Positions 24,507 to 33,755 of a DNA stretch of 53,670 nt are shown piece after piece; the first letter of the stretch is position 1, and the number at the start of each line of letters is the position of its first letter. The notes beneath the pieces are model-generated. The model had not been told where the DNA came from. It did no database searches and saw only the letters and a list, made by a program, of their open reading frames with translations. Origin of the DNA: Paractinoplanes rishiriensis (GTDB lineage Bacteria > Actinomycetota > Actinomycetes > Mycobacteriales > Micromonosporaceae); contig NZ_BOMV01000038.1 in assembly GCF_016862375.1 (NCBI RefSeq), positions 1 to 53,670 of the forward strand, read 5' to 3'. Made by a program: the position numbers and the translations under genes.

Positions 24507-25346
24507 AACCTTTGGAGGTACGGGTAAAGCCGTGTCCCGCCGCCACAGTATCGCCAGGCGTCGGCCCACCCTCCCTGCGCCACAACCGGGCTGTCCTGCC
24601 CACTTGCGCTAAATCAGCTGATTCTTTGGCCGACGCGAAGCCGCTGAGCTGGGATTATTCCACCGATTAAGCGACGGATAGCCGTCGGCCATGTCCCGTT
24701 GGAAGCCGACCAGGACACATGCGTGACAAGAACCGCCTGAACAGTTACCCGATCCGACAATGCCCCGCACAAATTCCGCATATCCGCCATATCGCCATCC
24801 GATCGGCAGATCTTGTCGAGTTGCCGTTGTACCCGAACACGTATTCCACGAGATTCGCGAATTGACCAGTAATTCCCGATTGAGGCCCACGGTGGTCGAC
24901 ATCGACCCCACCGAGTTGACTCAGTCCACAGAGCGACATATCGCACCGGGCCCGAGTCGCCCCGCATCAGCTGCCGACCGGACACTCTCACAATCCGGCA
25001 TCACCACCGGAACATAACCGGCCAATGCCCCAAAAGGCATCGCTTGGCGGTCTGCACAGCCAGTTCTTGTCGATGTGGTGTCTGCCAGGTGCTATGCCAG
25101 GTGCTGCAAGTCGCCACGATCCCCACGGCGCGCGTGAAGGTCGTCGATTTCCGGATCGCCGGTTGCAGCAGCTCCACAAGATCGGCAGCCAGCGAACAGC
25201 TCAGCAAGATCTCGACCGGCGAAACAGCACCGCCAAACAGCACCCCGCGCGCGAAGGCAGCGCCGGCCGAGCGGCCCGCGGCACAGCTAGGCGAGACATG
25301 CGCGGAGCGCGATCGGATGACCCCGCCGGCTGCGAAACGGCCGGGG
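24507..25346. other. 840-bp gap without a convincing gene, lower GC
   Basis: Visibly less GC-rich than its surroundings and with many AT-containing codons in all frames. Short open frames exist on both strands (for example 24760-25017 + and 25001-25243 -), but none has a good ribosome-binding site or a recognisable domain. A local duplication TGCCAGGTGCTA/TGCCAGGTGCTG lies at about 25083-25107. It may be decayed or laterally acquired sequence. Confidence 0.4.
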
Positions 25347-25349
25347 TCA
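25318..25349 (-). terminator. Hairpin at the end of the glutaredoxin-like gene
   Basis: TGACCCC (25318-25324) pairs with GGGGTCA (25343-25349), with further GC pairing inside. It overlaps the stop codon of the 25347-25781 gene. No T-run follows on the minus strand, as is common in actinomycetes. Confidence 0.45.
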
Positions 25350-25781
25350 GGCGCGCTGGAGCATTTCGCGGACCAGCTGAGGGTTGGGGTTGACGTGGGG
25401 CTGGCCCTGGAACACCACTGTGGGCACCGTCTCGTCGCCGCCGGTGGCTTCGCGCACTGAGGCTGCCCCGGCGGGGTCTGCCCAGATGTCTACCCAGTGG
25501 GCGCGGGTGGCGTGGCGGCCCAGGCTTGCCCGCAAACGCATGCAGAACGGGCAACCCGGTCGCCAGTAGACGATCGGGCGGCCGTCGGTGGCGGTGGCGT
25601 TGCGGGCCTGCGCGTCGGTCACCGAGGGCGGGAACGCGCGCGGGGACAGCACCGCGGCGCCCACCGAGCAGAGCAGGAACAGCACTACGCCGCCGGTCAC
25701 GGCGCCGGAGGCCAGCATGGCGCCGCCCACCACGACGCCGCACGCGAACAGGACTATTGAGCCACGCCAGCGCCGCATCAT
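25347..25781 (-). CDS. Membrane-anchored glutaredoxin/mycoredoxin-like protein
   Basis: 144 residues. Two hydrophobic helices (about 8-26 and 28-47) are followed by a glutaredoxin fold: I-V-Y-W-R-P-G-C-P-F-C with Cys77 and Cys80, then D-I-W-A-D-P, then E-T-V-P-T-V-V with the cis-Pro. Likely a mycothiol-dependent thiol-disulfide reductase on the cytoplasmic membrane. It begins 10 bp after purE and is the last gene of a yyaL-purK-purE-glutaredoxin run. Confidence 0.85.
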   Translation of the reverse strand: MMRRWRGSIVLFACGVVVGGAMLASGAVTGGVVLFLLCSVGAAVLSPRAFPPSVTDAQARNATATDGRPIVYWRPGCPFCMRLRASLGRHATRAHWVDIWADPAGAASVREATGGDETVPTVVFQGQPHVNPNPQLVREMLQRA

Positions 25782-25791
25782 GGGACGGACG

Positions 25792-26289
25792 CTACCCCAG
25801 CAGGCGGTCGCGCAGCGCGGCGTCTTTTTCGGCCACCAGTTTTTCCAAGCTTGCCTGGAAGGCGGTCATCCGGGCGCGCAGCGCGGGGTCGGCGGCGGCC
25901 AGGATGCGTACCGCCAAAAGGCCCGCATTGCGTGCGCCGCCGATCGAGACCGTGGCCACCGGGATGCCGGCGGGCATTTGGACGATCGACAGCAGCGAGT
26001 CAATGCCGTCGAGGTGCTTCAGGGGCACCGGTACGCCGATGACCGGCAACGGGGTCAGCGACGCCACCATGCCGGGCAGGTGGGCCGCACCGCCGGCGCC
26101 CGCGATGATGACCTGGATGCCGCGGTCGGCCGCCGACTCGGCGTAGTCGACCATTTTGCGCACGGTGCGGTGGGCCGACACCACGCCCACCTCGAACGGC
26201 ACCTCGAACTCGGCCAGCGCCACCGCCGCCGCCTCCATCGTGGGCCAGTCCGAGTCGCTGCCCATGATGATGCCGACCACCGGTGCCAT
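25792..26289 (-). CDS. purE: 5-(carboxyamino)imidazole ribonucleotide mutase
   Basis: 165 residues from the ATG at 26289. Converts N5-CAIR to CAIR in purine synthesis. Class I PurE motifs: G-I-I-M-G-S-D-S-D-W-P-T-M at the N-terminus, V-V-S-A-H-R-T, A-G-A-G-G-A-A-H-L-P-G-M and G-V-P. Its start overlaps the purK stop by one base (TAATG), so the two are translationally coupled, and PurK makes its substrate. Confidence 0.96.
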   Translation of the reverse strand: MAPVVGIIMGSDSDWPTMEAAAVALAEFEVPFEVGVVSAHRTVRKMVDYAESAADRGIQVIIAGAGGAAHLPGMVASLTPLPVIGVPVPLKHLDGIDSLLSIVQMPAGIPVATVSIGGARNAGLLAVRILAAADPALRARMTAFQASLEKLVAEKDAALRDRLLG

Positions 26290-27431
26290 TACTCGCCTTC
26301 CTGAAGCCACTGGGCGGCGCGGGCCGCGCGTGCCCGCACCGAGGTCAGGTCGTCGCCGAGGACCGTCACGTGGCCGATCTTGCGGCCGGGGCGGACCTGC
26401 TTGCCGTACAGGTGCACGCGGGCGCCCGGATCGTCCGCGAACAGGTGGTGCAGGCGCTCGTCGATCGAGATGCCGCCGGGCGGGCCGCCCAGCACGTTCG
26501 CCATCACGACCGCGGGCGCCGCCAGCGAGGTCTCGCCCATCGGGTAGTCGAGGACGGCCCGCAGGTGCTGCTCGAACTGGGACGTGCGGGCGCCCTCGAT
26601 GGTCCAGTGCCCGGAGTTGTGCGGGCGCATCGCGAGTTCGTTGACCACGATGCCCCGGTCGGTCTCGAACAGTTCGACCGCCAGCAACCCCACCACGCCG
26701 AGCGACCGCGCCAGGTCGATGGCCAACTGCTGGGCCTCCACGGCCAGGTCTTCGGAGAGGCCCGGGGCGGGCGCCAGCACCTCGACGCAGATGCCGTCCC
26801 GCTGCACCGTCTCCACCACCGGATACGCCGCGACCTGCCCGAACGGCGACCGCGCCACCAGGGCCGCGAGCTCGCGCCGCAGCACCACCCGCTCCTCGAC
26901 GATCAGCGGCGTGCCGGTCGCCACGAGTTCCGCGGCCTCGGCCGGCGAGGAGAGCATCCACACGCCCTTCCCGTCGTACCCCCCTCGGGTTGCCTTGGCC
27001 ACGACGGGCCAGGAGCCCGCCGCGAAGCTCTCGATCTCTCCCGCCGAGTTAACCCGCCGCCAGCGCGGCACCGGCGCCCCCAGCGCCGCGAGCCGCTCCC
27101 GCATCAGGCCTTTGTCCTGCGCGAACACCAGCGCCTGGGAGCCCGGAAAAATCTTGACGCCCTCGGCCTCGAGCGCCTCGATGTGGTCGGTGGGCACGTG
27201 CTCGTGGTCGAACGTGACCGCCTCGCACCCCTTCGCAAACTCGCGCAGCGCCGCCAGATCGGTGTGCGTGCCGATCCGCACGTCGGCGGCCACCAGCGCG
27301 GCACTGTCATCGGCCGACACGCTCAGCACGCGCAGCGACTGACCAAGGGCGATCGCGGCCTGGTGGGTCATCCGGGCCAGTTGCCCGCCTCCCACCATGC
27401 CGACTACGGGCAGACCGGTTCGGATATCCAT
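26289..27431 (-). CDS. purK: 5-(carboxyamino)imidazole ribonucleotide synthase
   Basis: 380 residues, ATP-grasp enzyme making N5-CAIR from AIR, bicarbonate and ATP. N-terminal G-M-V-G-G-G-Q-L-A-R-M motif, central ATP-grasp V-V-A-K-A-T-R-G-G-Y-D-G-K-G, then E-L-F-E-T-D and N-E-L-A-M-R-P-H-N-S-G-H-W-T-I-E-G. Overlaps purE by one base and begins 28 bp after the YyaL-like gene. Confidence 0.96.
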   Translation of the reverse strand: MDIRTGLPVVGMVGGGQLARMTHQAAIALGQSLRVLSVSADDSAALVAADVRIGTHTDLAALREFAKGCEAVTFDHEHVPTDHIEALEAEGVKIFPGSQALVFAQDKGLMRERLAALGAPVPRWRRVNSAGEIESFAAGSWPVVAKATRGGYDGKGVWMLSSPAEAAELVATGTPLIVEERVVLRRELAALVARSPFGQVAAYPVVETVQRDGICVEVLAPAPGLSEDLAVEAQQLAIDLARSLGVVGLLAVELFETDRGIVVNELAMRPHNSGHWTIEGARTSQFEQHLRAVLDYPMGETSLAAPAVVMANVLGGPPGGISIDERLHHLFADDPGARVHLYGKQVRPGRKIGHVTVLGDDLTSVRARAARAAQWLQEGE

Positions 27432-27459
27432 CGCCCGCCAAGCGTAACGACGGCCCAGC

Positions 27460-29451
27460 TCAGGTCGAGAGGCGGGCGGTCAGCTCGGCGACGTCGGTCA
27501 CCGGGCGGTCGCAGACGAACCCCCGGCAGATGTACGCCGTCGCGCGCTCGTTCTGGAGCGGGCGGTCGGCCAGCAGCGGGACGCCCGGGCGATCGGGTTC
27601 GCCGGCGACGATCACCGTGCCGGGTGGGGCGTGGCGGTGGGCGGCGGCCAGCAGGGGATCGTCCGGGTCGTGGGTGGCAATGGCGATCTCGTACGGGCCG
27701 GCCAGCGCCGCCTCGGCCGCGGCGGCGCTGTAGCCGGCGAAGCGGGCGTGACCGGCGAACAGCGGGGCCGCGTGCTTCAGCGCCTCGTCGGCCGCCTCGC
27801 GGTACGGCGTCTCGCCGGACAGGGCCGCGAAGGTGACCAGCGCCGCGCAGATCGACGACAGGCCGGACGGGGTCGCGTTGTCGGTCGGGTCGGCGGGGCG
27901 GGTGACCAGGCGTTCCGCGTCGTCGGCGGTGTCGTAGAAGCCGCCCGTGCCGGTGCCGAAGTGGGCCAGCGCCACGTCGAGCAACCGGCGGGCCAGGTCG
28001 AGCCAGCGGCCGTCGGCGGTCAGCTGGTGCACGGCCAGGAACGCCTCGGCCACGCAGCCGTAGTCCTCCAGCACACCGGCCGGTTCGCCCGCCGTGCCGT
28101 CGCGGGAGACCCGGCGCAACCGGCCGTCGATCAGGTGGCGGGTGGCCAGCACCTCGGCCAGGGCGATGGCGGCCGAGCGCGAGTCGGCGGAGCCGGTCAG
28201 CACGCCGTGTTCGGCCAGCGCCGTCACCGCCAGGCCGTTCCAGGAGGCCACCACCTTGTCGTCGCGGGCCGGCTGCGGGCGCTCGGCACGGGCCGCCAGC
28301 AGCCGCGCGCGTACGTCCTGCCATCGCTGGACCAGCGACGGCTCGGCGCCGTCGATGTCTCGCGCCAGCACCAGCACGCTGGTGCCGTGCTCGAACGTGC
28401 CGTCCGCGGTGACCCGGAACAGGTCGGCCGCCCAGGCGCCGTCGTCGGGCCCCAGCACCTCGGTGAGCTGGGCCGGGGTCCAGGCGTAGGTGAGACCCTC
28501 CACCCCGTCGGTGTCCGCGTCCAGCGCCGAGGCCAGCCCACCGGCCGGCGTGGCCAGGTCGCGCAGCAGGAACGCCGCGGTCTCGTCGGCGATCCGGCGG
28601 GCGAACGGGTCGTCGGTGATCCGCCACAGCTGGGTGTAGGCCCGCAGCAGCAGCGCGTTGTCGTAGAGCATCTTTTCGAAGTGCGGGACGGTCCAGGTCG
28701 CGTCCACCGCGTACCGGGCGAAACCGCCGGCCAGCTGGTCGTAGATGCCACCGCGGCCCATCTGCTCGGCCGCGTGCCGGACGATCTCGATCGCCTCCGG
28801 CGAACCGGTGCGCTGGTGGTGCCGCAGCAGGAACAGCAGGTTCATGTGCGGCGGGAACTTGGGCGCGCCGCCGAATCCGCCGTACGTCTGATCGTGTTCC
28901 TTGGCCAGGCCGGCCGCCGCGGTCTCGAGCAGTTCGGCCGAGACCGGCGCGGTCGGCCCGCTGGCCAGTTGGGTGCCGCCGATGGCCTGCACCACCGCGG
29001 CGCCCTGCCGCACCACCTCGTCCCGCTGCTCGCGCCAGGCCGTGCCGACCGCACCGAGCAGCCGGGCGAAGTTGGCCTTCGGGAAGTAGGTGCCGCAGAA
29101 GAACGGGTCGCCTTCGGGGGTGGCGAACACCGTCATCGGCCAGCCGCCCTGCCCGGTCATCGCCTGGGTGGCGGTCATGTAGACCGAGTCGACGTCGGGG
29201 CGCTCCTCGCGATCCACCTTGATCGAGACGAAGCCCTCGTTCATCAGGTGGGCGACCGCCTCGTCCTCGAAGGACTCGTGCGCCATCACGTGACACCAGT
29301 GGCAGGCGGCGTAGCCCACCGAGATCAGGACCGGTACGTCACGGCGGCGGGCTTCCTCGAAGGCGGCCTCTGTCCACGGCCACCAGTCGACCGGGTTGTT
29401 CTTGTGCTGCAACAGGTATGGCGACGTGGCGTCGGCTAGCCGGTTGGACAT
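27460..29451 (-). CDS. YyaL/DUF255 thioredoxin-domain protein
   Basis: 663 residues. Residues 1-170 form the DUF255 thioredoxin-like domain: N-P-V-D-W-W-P-W and V-G-Y-A-A-C-H-W-C-H-V-M with Cys50 and Cys53. The rest is an (alpha/alpha)6-barrel like those of N-acylglucosamine epimerases or cellulases, with H-F-E-K-M-L-Y-D-N-A. The family (YyaL, Rv1084, human SSP411) is widespread; its substrate is not settled. It heads the purKE run. No signal peptide. Confidence 0.9.
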   Translation of the reverse strand: MSNRLADATSPYLLQHKNNPVDWWPWTEAAFEEARRRDVPVLISVGYAACHWCHVMAHESFEDEAVAHLMNEGFVSIKVDREERPDVDSVYMTATQAMTGQGGWPMTVFATPEGDPFFCGTYFPKANFARLLGAVGTAWREQRDEVVRQGAAVVQAIGGTQLASGPTAPVSAELLETAAAGLAKEHDQTYGGFGGAPKFPPHMNLLFLLRHHQRTGSPEAIEIVRHAAEQMGRGGIYDQLAGGFARYAVDATWTVPHFEKMLYDNALLLRAYTQLWRITDDPFARRIADETAAFLLRDLATPAGGLASALDADTDGVEGLTYAWTPAQLTEVLGPDDGAWAADLFRVTADGTFEHGTSVLVLARDIDGAEPSLVQRWQDVRARLLAARAERPQPARDDKVVASWNGLAVTALAEHGVLTGSADSRSAAIALAEVLATRHLIDGRLRRVSRDGTAGEPAGVLEDYGCVAEAFLAVHQLTADGRWLDLARRLLDVALAHFGTGTGGFYDTADDAERLVTRPADPTDNATPSGLSSICAALVTFAALSGETPYREAADEALKHAAPLFAGHARFAGYSAAAAEAALAGPYEIAIATHDPDDPLLAAAHRHAPPGTVIVAGEPDRPGVPLLADRPLQNERATAYICRGFVCDRPVTDVAELTARLST

Positions 29452-29660
29452 CCCTGCTGCTCCTGACCTCGATGTGTGCTCACGGCATCCCCGTCAAGTT
29501 CGGTGGCGCCCAGGCCGAGCACCGCCGCGCACGGGTCACCGAGCAACCGGCTCCAGAATGCCGCCAGTGCCGCCGGGTCGGACAGTCGAGGTTCACGTGG
29601 TGCAGCCGTCCGACCGGCATGGGTGTACTCCGTCCGGGACCAATACCTAGCCGTCACCAT
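29436..29660 (-). CDS. Small hypothetical protein
   Basis: 74 codons overlapping the first 16 bases of the YyaL gene. No recognised domain. The stretch L-S-D-P-A-A-L-A-A-F-W-S-R-L-L-G resembles the N-terminal helix of actinomycete glyoxalase-like (VOC) proteins, so it may be a small relic of such a gene. The rest lacks VOC strands. Coding status is uncertain. Confidence 0.3.
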   Translation of the reverse strand: MVTARYWSRTEYTHAGRTAAPREPRLSDPAALAAFWSRLLGDPCAAVLGLGATELDGDAVSTHRGQEQQGCPTG

Positions 29661-29710
29661 CCTGCCAGTTCGGCCCCGTCCGTGCGGCCATGGCCAGGAA
29701 GTCCGGCGCG

Positions 29711-32254
29711 CTACGAGGCGTCGTCCGCCCGGATCGGGCGCAGCCGGGTCGGCGCCGACTCGGCCAGCTGGATGAGGGCCGGCACGATCCGGTCGATCGG
29801 CATCGGCTTGCAGAAGTGGTAGCCCTGCGCGGTGGGGCAGTTGAGCGCGATCAGCGCGGCCCGCTGCTCGATGGTCTCGACGCCCTCGGCGACCACCCGG
29901 ACGCCGAGCCTCGCGCCGAGTTCGACGGCACCGCGGACCACCGCCTCGGCCGCCGCGGAGTCGATCATGTTGTCGACGAACGAGCGGTCGATCTTGATCT
30001 CGTCGAACGGGGCCCGGGTCACGATGGCCAGCGAGCTGTAGCCGGTGCCGAAGTCGTCCAGGGAGAGCTGGACGCCGGAGTCGCGCAGCTCGGCCAGCAC
30101 GTCGTCGACGATCGGCAGTTCGCTCACCGCGACCGACTCGGTGATCTCCAGCACCAGCCGGGACGCCGGGGTGCGCTGCCGGCGCAGAGCCTCGGCGACC
30201 TGGGCCGGGAAGGTGGGGTCGAGCAGGCTGCGGGCCGACACGTTCACCGACACCGGCAGGTCGACGCCGGCCGCGTTCCAGCTCGCGGCGGCGGACAGCG
30301 CCAAGTCGAGGACCCGGCGGGTGAACGGGGTGAGCAGTTCGGTGTGCTCGACGGTCCGGATGAAGTCGTTCGGCGACAGCTGTCCGCGCCGCGGGTGCCG
30401 CCAGCGGACCAGCGCCTCGATCCCGGTCGGCGCCGAGGTGACCAGGTCGACCGCGGGCTGCAGCTCGAGCACGATTTGATCGTCGGCGGCCAGCGCGTCC
30501 TGCAGCTCGGCGAGCAGGGCCAGGCCGTCGGTGGTCACCGCATCATGAGTGCTGTCGTACGTGGCGATCGCCACTTCCTGCTGTTTTGCCTGGTCGAGAG
30601 CGAGCGACGCGCGCCGGACCAGCTCGGACAGGTCGGCTCGGCCGGCCTTCGCGACCGCCACGCCCACCGCGATCTCGACGGCCAGGCGGACACCGGCCAC
30701 CTCCATCGGCAGTCCGATGTGCTCGACCAGCTCGCGCGCCCGGCGCAGGGCCAGCGGCAACGGGCTGGGCACCTCGTGCAGCGGCGTGGTCGAGTCGGCG
30801 AGCCCGGCGATGGCCGGCACCAGCAGCGCGAACTCGTCGTCGCCGGTGCGCGCCACCAGTTCGTTCTCGCGGGACAGGTCGGCCAGCCGCTCGGCGATCA
30901 GTCGCAGCACCTCGTCGCCGCAGCCATGCCCGAGCGTGCCGTTGACCTCGCGGAAGCTGTTCACGTCGAGCAGCAGCAGGGCCACGTGCCGGTCGCGGTC
31001 GAGCCGGCGCACCGCGTGGTCGCCCTCGGTCAGCAGGGTGGCCCGGTTTTTCAGGCCGGTGAGCTGGTCGTGCACGGTGTCGTAGGCGACCCGCTGCTGC
31101 AATTCGGCGACCTGCTCGTGGGCGGCGGCGTCATGCAGTGCGGCACCGAGCGCGTCGCCGTACGCGGAGATCGCGGCCTCGTCCCGCGGCGCCGGCAGGG
31201 TCGGCTCGGACAGCCAGACGGTCAGCTCGCCGACGATCTCACCGGACACCGCCATGGACCGGGTGATGGCCGGACCGGGCAGTCCGGCGATCGCGTTGTC
31301 CTGGCCGGGGCCGTCCTCGGCGTACCGCCGCTCGCCGGCCGGCGTGCGCACCTCGATCTCCACCCGCCGGGCGCCGAAGACGTCGAGCGCACCGCGCAGG
31401 CCGGCCGCGACCACCTCGGACTCGGTGCCGCCGGGCAGTGCCGCGGTGGCGGCCGCGAACGCCTCCCACATCCGGCGTTCCTCCTCGGCGCGCAGGTGGA
31501 AGCGGTAGGTGCGCTGCAGCAGCCACAGCGCGGGCAGGAAGCCGACCAGCCAGATCGGGCCGCGGATCAGGGCGTAGACAGCGCCGAGACCGATCAGCAC
31601 GTTGCCCACGAACATCGGGATCTTCGCGTACGGCACCCGGGTGAAGATCTGCCCGGCCGCCGCGTCGCGGTGCACCGTGAGGGTGAGCGCCGCGAGCCCG
31701 AACGTGATGAGGAGGTAGGTGAGCGCACCGGCCACCAGCGCGGCCTGCATCCGCGCGCTGAGCACCGGGGCGTCGCCGGCGAGCAGGGCGGCCACCGTGG
31801 TGGCGCCGGCCGCGCCGAGGGTGAGCGACGCCGACAGGTGCGCGACCTCGGCGACGTTGCGGTGTTCGTCCAGCCAGGACAGCAAAGCCCAGGCGACCAC
31901 GGCGCCGATCAGGGTGGCGGCCGGTATCCAGCCGGGCGGCGCCACCACGAAGCCGATGACGAACGCCGCCTCGCCCCAGGAGATGGACACGAGACCGCGG
32001 CCGAGCCGGAACCGCAGCCGGGCGAGTTGCCCGGCGGCCACGAGCAGTGCCGCCAGGCCCATTCCGGCCATTACCGAGAGTGGACGGTCGGCGGGTCGCG
32101 GAACGGGCAGGAGCGCCCCGATGACGGCCACCAGAACGGCGGTGCCGAGCACTGCGGCGGTAAGCGCGCGAACGGCTTTGGACCGGCCCGCGAGGCCGGC
32201 CAGGTCCGTCCATGATCGACGGACGGCCGCGTCGGTCACCGGAGGGGCGGTCAT
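29711..32254 (-). CDS. Membrane-bound GGDEF-EAL protein
   Basis: 847 residues. An N-terminal sensor has about seven hydrophobic helices (30-50, 60-77, 95-127, 140-160, 172-195, 212-245). A GAF-like region follows (268-380). The GGDEF domain (390-575) has signature G-D-D-E-F (471-475) instead of G-G-[DE]-E-F, so cyclase activity is doubtful. The EAL domain (590-840) is complete: E613-A-L, D-D-F-G-T-G-Y-S-S (733-741), K-I-D-R-S-F-V, A-E-G-V-E and Q-G-Y-H-F. Likely a membrane-signal-controlled c-di-GMP phosphodiesterase. It sits between the two conserved gene blocks. Confidence 0.92.
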   Translation of the reverse strand: MTAPPVTDAAVRRSWTDLAGLAGRSKAVRALTAAVLGTAVLVAVIGALLPVPRPADRPLSVMAGMGLAALLVAAGQLARLRFRLGRGLVSISWGEAAFVIGFVVAPPGWIPAATLIGAVVAWALLSWLDEHRNVAEVAHLSASLTLGAAGATTVAALLAGDAPVLSARMQAALVAGALTYLLITFGLAALTLTVHRDAAAGQIFTRVPYAKIPMFVGNVLIGLGAVYALIRGPIWLVGFLPALWLLQRTYRFHLRAEEERRMWEAFAAATAALPGGTESEVVAAGLRGALDVFGARRVEIEVRTPAGERRYAEDGPGQDNAIAGLPGPAITRSMAVSGEIVGELTVWLSEPTLPAPRDEAAISAYGDALGAALHDAAAHEQVAELQQRVAYDTVHDQLTGLKNRATLLTEGDHAVRRLDRDRHVALLLLDVNSFREVNGTLGHGCGDEVLRLIAERLADLSRENELVARTGDDEFALLVPAIAGLADSTTPLHEVPSPLPLALRRARELVEHIGLPMEVAGVRLAVEIAVGVAVAKAGRADLSELVRRASLALDQAKQQEVAIATYDSTHDAVTTDGLALLAELQDALAADDQIVLELQPAVDLVTSAPTGIEALVRWRHPRRGQLSPNDFIRTVEHTELLTPFTRRVLDLALSAAASWNAAGVDLPVSVNVSARSLLDPTFPAQVAEALRRQRTPASRLVLEITESVAVSELPIVDDVLAELRDSGVQLSLDDFGTGYSSLAIVTRAPFDEIKIDRSFVDNMIDSAAAEAVVRGAVELGARLGVRVVAEGVETIEQRAALIALNCPTAQGYHFCKPMPIDRIVPALIQLAESAPTRLRPIRADDAS

Positions 32255-32345
32255 GAGTTGTCCCAGTTCACGTGCGGCACTCGCGAATGCACGTGCATCT
32301 GCAGGAGCGAAAGCCGGGGGCGGGGAATGGTCATTTTCGGCGCCC

Positions 32346-32389
32346 CCTTCCGCGCAGGGTCAGGGCCGTTGAGGCCCCCGGGCGGAAGG
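32346..32389 (-). terminator. Two-tier hairpin between the mca operon and the GGDEF-EAL gene
   Basis: CCTTCCGC (32346-32353) pairs with GCGGAAGG (32382-32389), and inside it GGGCC (32363-32367) pairs with GGCCC (32373-32377). It lies downstream of the small membrane protein gene and upstream of the GGDEF-EAL gene on the same strand, so it is either a terminator or part of the latter's leader. Confidence 0.4.
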
Positions 32390-32453
32390 CTAAATCAATC
32401 CCGATGAACAGAACAGGGGTTGACGCACGACGCGTGTCCGCTTTACGTCTGAC

Positions 32454-32470
32454 CAATACGGAGAGTATTG
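32454..32470. promoter_or_regulatory. Short inverted repeat CAATAC-N5-GTATTG
   Basis: A perfect 6-bp inverted repeat with a 5-bp spacer, 34 bp after the small membrane protein gene. Unusually AT-rich for this genome; it could be an operator for the downstream GGDEF-EAL gene. No regulator is assigned. Confidence 0.3.
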
Positions 32471-32503
32471 ATCGACGACGACGTCGAACCACCTGCGACT
32501 AGG

Positions 32504-32857
32504 TTAAACGCGGCCCTGGTCGCCTTTCGCGGGGGCGGCATCACCCTCAGTAGTAATGCCTTTAACCTCGTCTTTCGTAGCCGGCGGACCGGCTGACGAT
32601 CGATCCTGGTCGACGTGAGACGGATTCGTCTCAGCGCCGGGACGCTCGAGGTCGGCATTCAGACGCGCAATCTCCGCCTCACGCTGTGTCTGCTCGGCGT
32701 CAGGAAAACTGTCGGGAAGCCGACGAATGCGCTTGTTCATATTGCGGATCAGCAGGACAGTCGCTATGACCAACAGCACGATGACGAACAGGCCCATGGG
32801 ACCTGCCAGTCCGCCGGAGCGGGTGTCGCCGAAGTTGTTGACCGAAAAGATGTCCAC
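32504..32857 (-). CDS. Small single-TM membrane protein of the mca operon
   Basis: 117 residues from the GTG at 32857. After V-D-I-F-S-V-N-N-F-G-D-T-R-S-G-G-L comes one transmembrane helix (about 19-40, G-L-F-V-I-V-L-L-V-I-A-T-V-L-L-I) and then a charged cytoplasmic tail with R-R-L-P-D-S-F-P and a helical E-A-E-I-A-R-L-N-A-D-L segment. It starts 16 bp after mca. M. tuberculosis has a small membrane protein gene (Rv1083) at the same place. Function is unknown. Confidence 0.75.
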   Translation of the reverse strand: MDIFSVNNFGDTRSGGLAGPMGLFVIVLLVIATVLLIRNMNKRIRRLPDSFPDAEQTQREAEIARLNADLERPGAETNPSHVDQDRSSAGPPATKDEVKGITTEGDAAPAKGDQGRV

Positions 32858-32873
32858 CCGCTGATGGTACTGC

Positions 32874-33755
32874 TCAGTGAGCGTCGGCCGGCTCGTGGAT
32901 ACCGGCGAAGAGGTCGGACTCCGGCACCGGGCTGTCGACCAGGCAGCGGGCCAGCTCGAAGTCCTCGGTCGGCCACACCTTTTGCTGCAGTTCGAGCGGG
33001 ATGCGGAACCAGAAGCCGTCCGGGTCGACCTGGGTGGCGTGCGCCCGCAGCGCGTCGTCGCGGACCGTGAAGAAGTCACCGCACTCGATCCGGGTGGTGA
33101 TCCGGTCACCCCGGTCGTCGCGGTCGGACCACTTCTCCAGCCACTCGGTGTACGGCGACTCGAGGCCCGCCGACAGCATGCCCTCGTGCAGGGCCAGCAT
33201 CCGGGCGCGGGTCCAGCCGGAGTTGTAGTACAGCTTCAGCGGCTGCCACGGCTCGCCCAGCTCGGGGTATTTCTCCGGGTCGCCGGCGGCCTCGAAGGCG
33301 GCCACCGAGACCTTGTGACACATGATGTGGTCGGGGTGCGGGTAACCGCCGTTCTCGTCGTACGTGGTCATGACGTGCGGCCGGAACTCGCGGATCAGCT
33401 TGACCAGCGGCTTGGCCGCCTCCTCGGGGTCCATCAGCCCGAAGCAGCCCTCGGGCAGCGGCGGCAGCGGGTCGCCCTCGGGCAGCCCGGAGTCGACGAA
33501 ACCGAGCCAGGCCTGGTCGACGCCGAGGATCTCGCGCGCCCGGGCCATCTCGGCCCGGCGGATGTTGGTGATGTCGGCCAGCACCTCGGGCCGATCCATC
33601 TTGGGGTTGAGCACACTGCCCCGCTCGCCACCGGTGCAGGTCGCGACCAGCACTTTAGCCCCGTCCGCCACATACTTCGCCATGGTGGCGGCGCCCTTGC
33701 TCGACTCGTCGTCGGGGTGGGCGTGCACCGCCATGAGACGCATCTGCTCGGTCAC
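32874..33755 (-). CDS. mca: Mycothiol S-conjugate amidase
   Basis: 293 residues. Cleaves mycothiol S-conjugates of electrophiles and drugs, releasing a mercapturic acid for export and glucosaminyl-inositol for reuse. LmbE-type metal site: V-H-A-H-P-D-D-E with His13 and Asp16, and P-H-P-D-H-I-M-C-H. The inserted C-T-G-G-E-R-G-S region and the length separate Mca from MshB. ATG at 33755; divergent from the DUF4307 gene, as in mycobacteria. Confidence 0.94.
   Translation of the reverse strand: MTEQMRLMAVHAHPDDESSKGAATMAKYVADGAKVLVATCTGGERGSVLNPKMDRPEVLADITNIRRAEMARAREILGVDQAWLGFVDSGLPEGDPLPPLPEGCFGLMDPEEAAKPLVKLIREFRPHVMTTYDENGGYPHPDHIMCHKVSVAAFEAAGDPEKYPELGEPWQPLKLYYNSGWTRARMLALHEGMLSAGLESPYTEWLEKWSDRDDRGDRITTRIECGDFFTVRDDALRAHATQVDPDGFWFRIPLELQQKVWPTEDFELARCLVDSPVPESDLFAGIHEPADAH

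Noticed and set aside
20378..24670. A 1430-codon open frame on the plus strand
   Set aside because: It is a shadow of the 1698-residue membrane protein in another frame; its Arg/Pro/Gly-rich translation is typical of out-of-frame high-GC DNA.
24614..24991. 125-codon minus-strand frame in the low-GC gap
   Set aside because: Several overlapping frames of similar quality exist on both strands and none has a start signal or known domain.
32255..32503. c-di-GMP riboswitch upstream of the GGDEF-EAL gene
   Set aside because: A stem is present, but the conserved GEMM core sequence is not.
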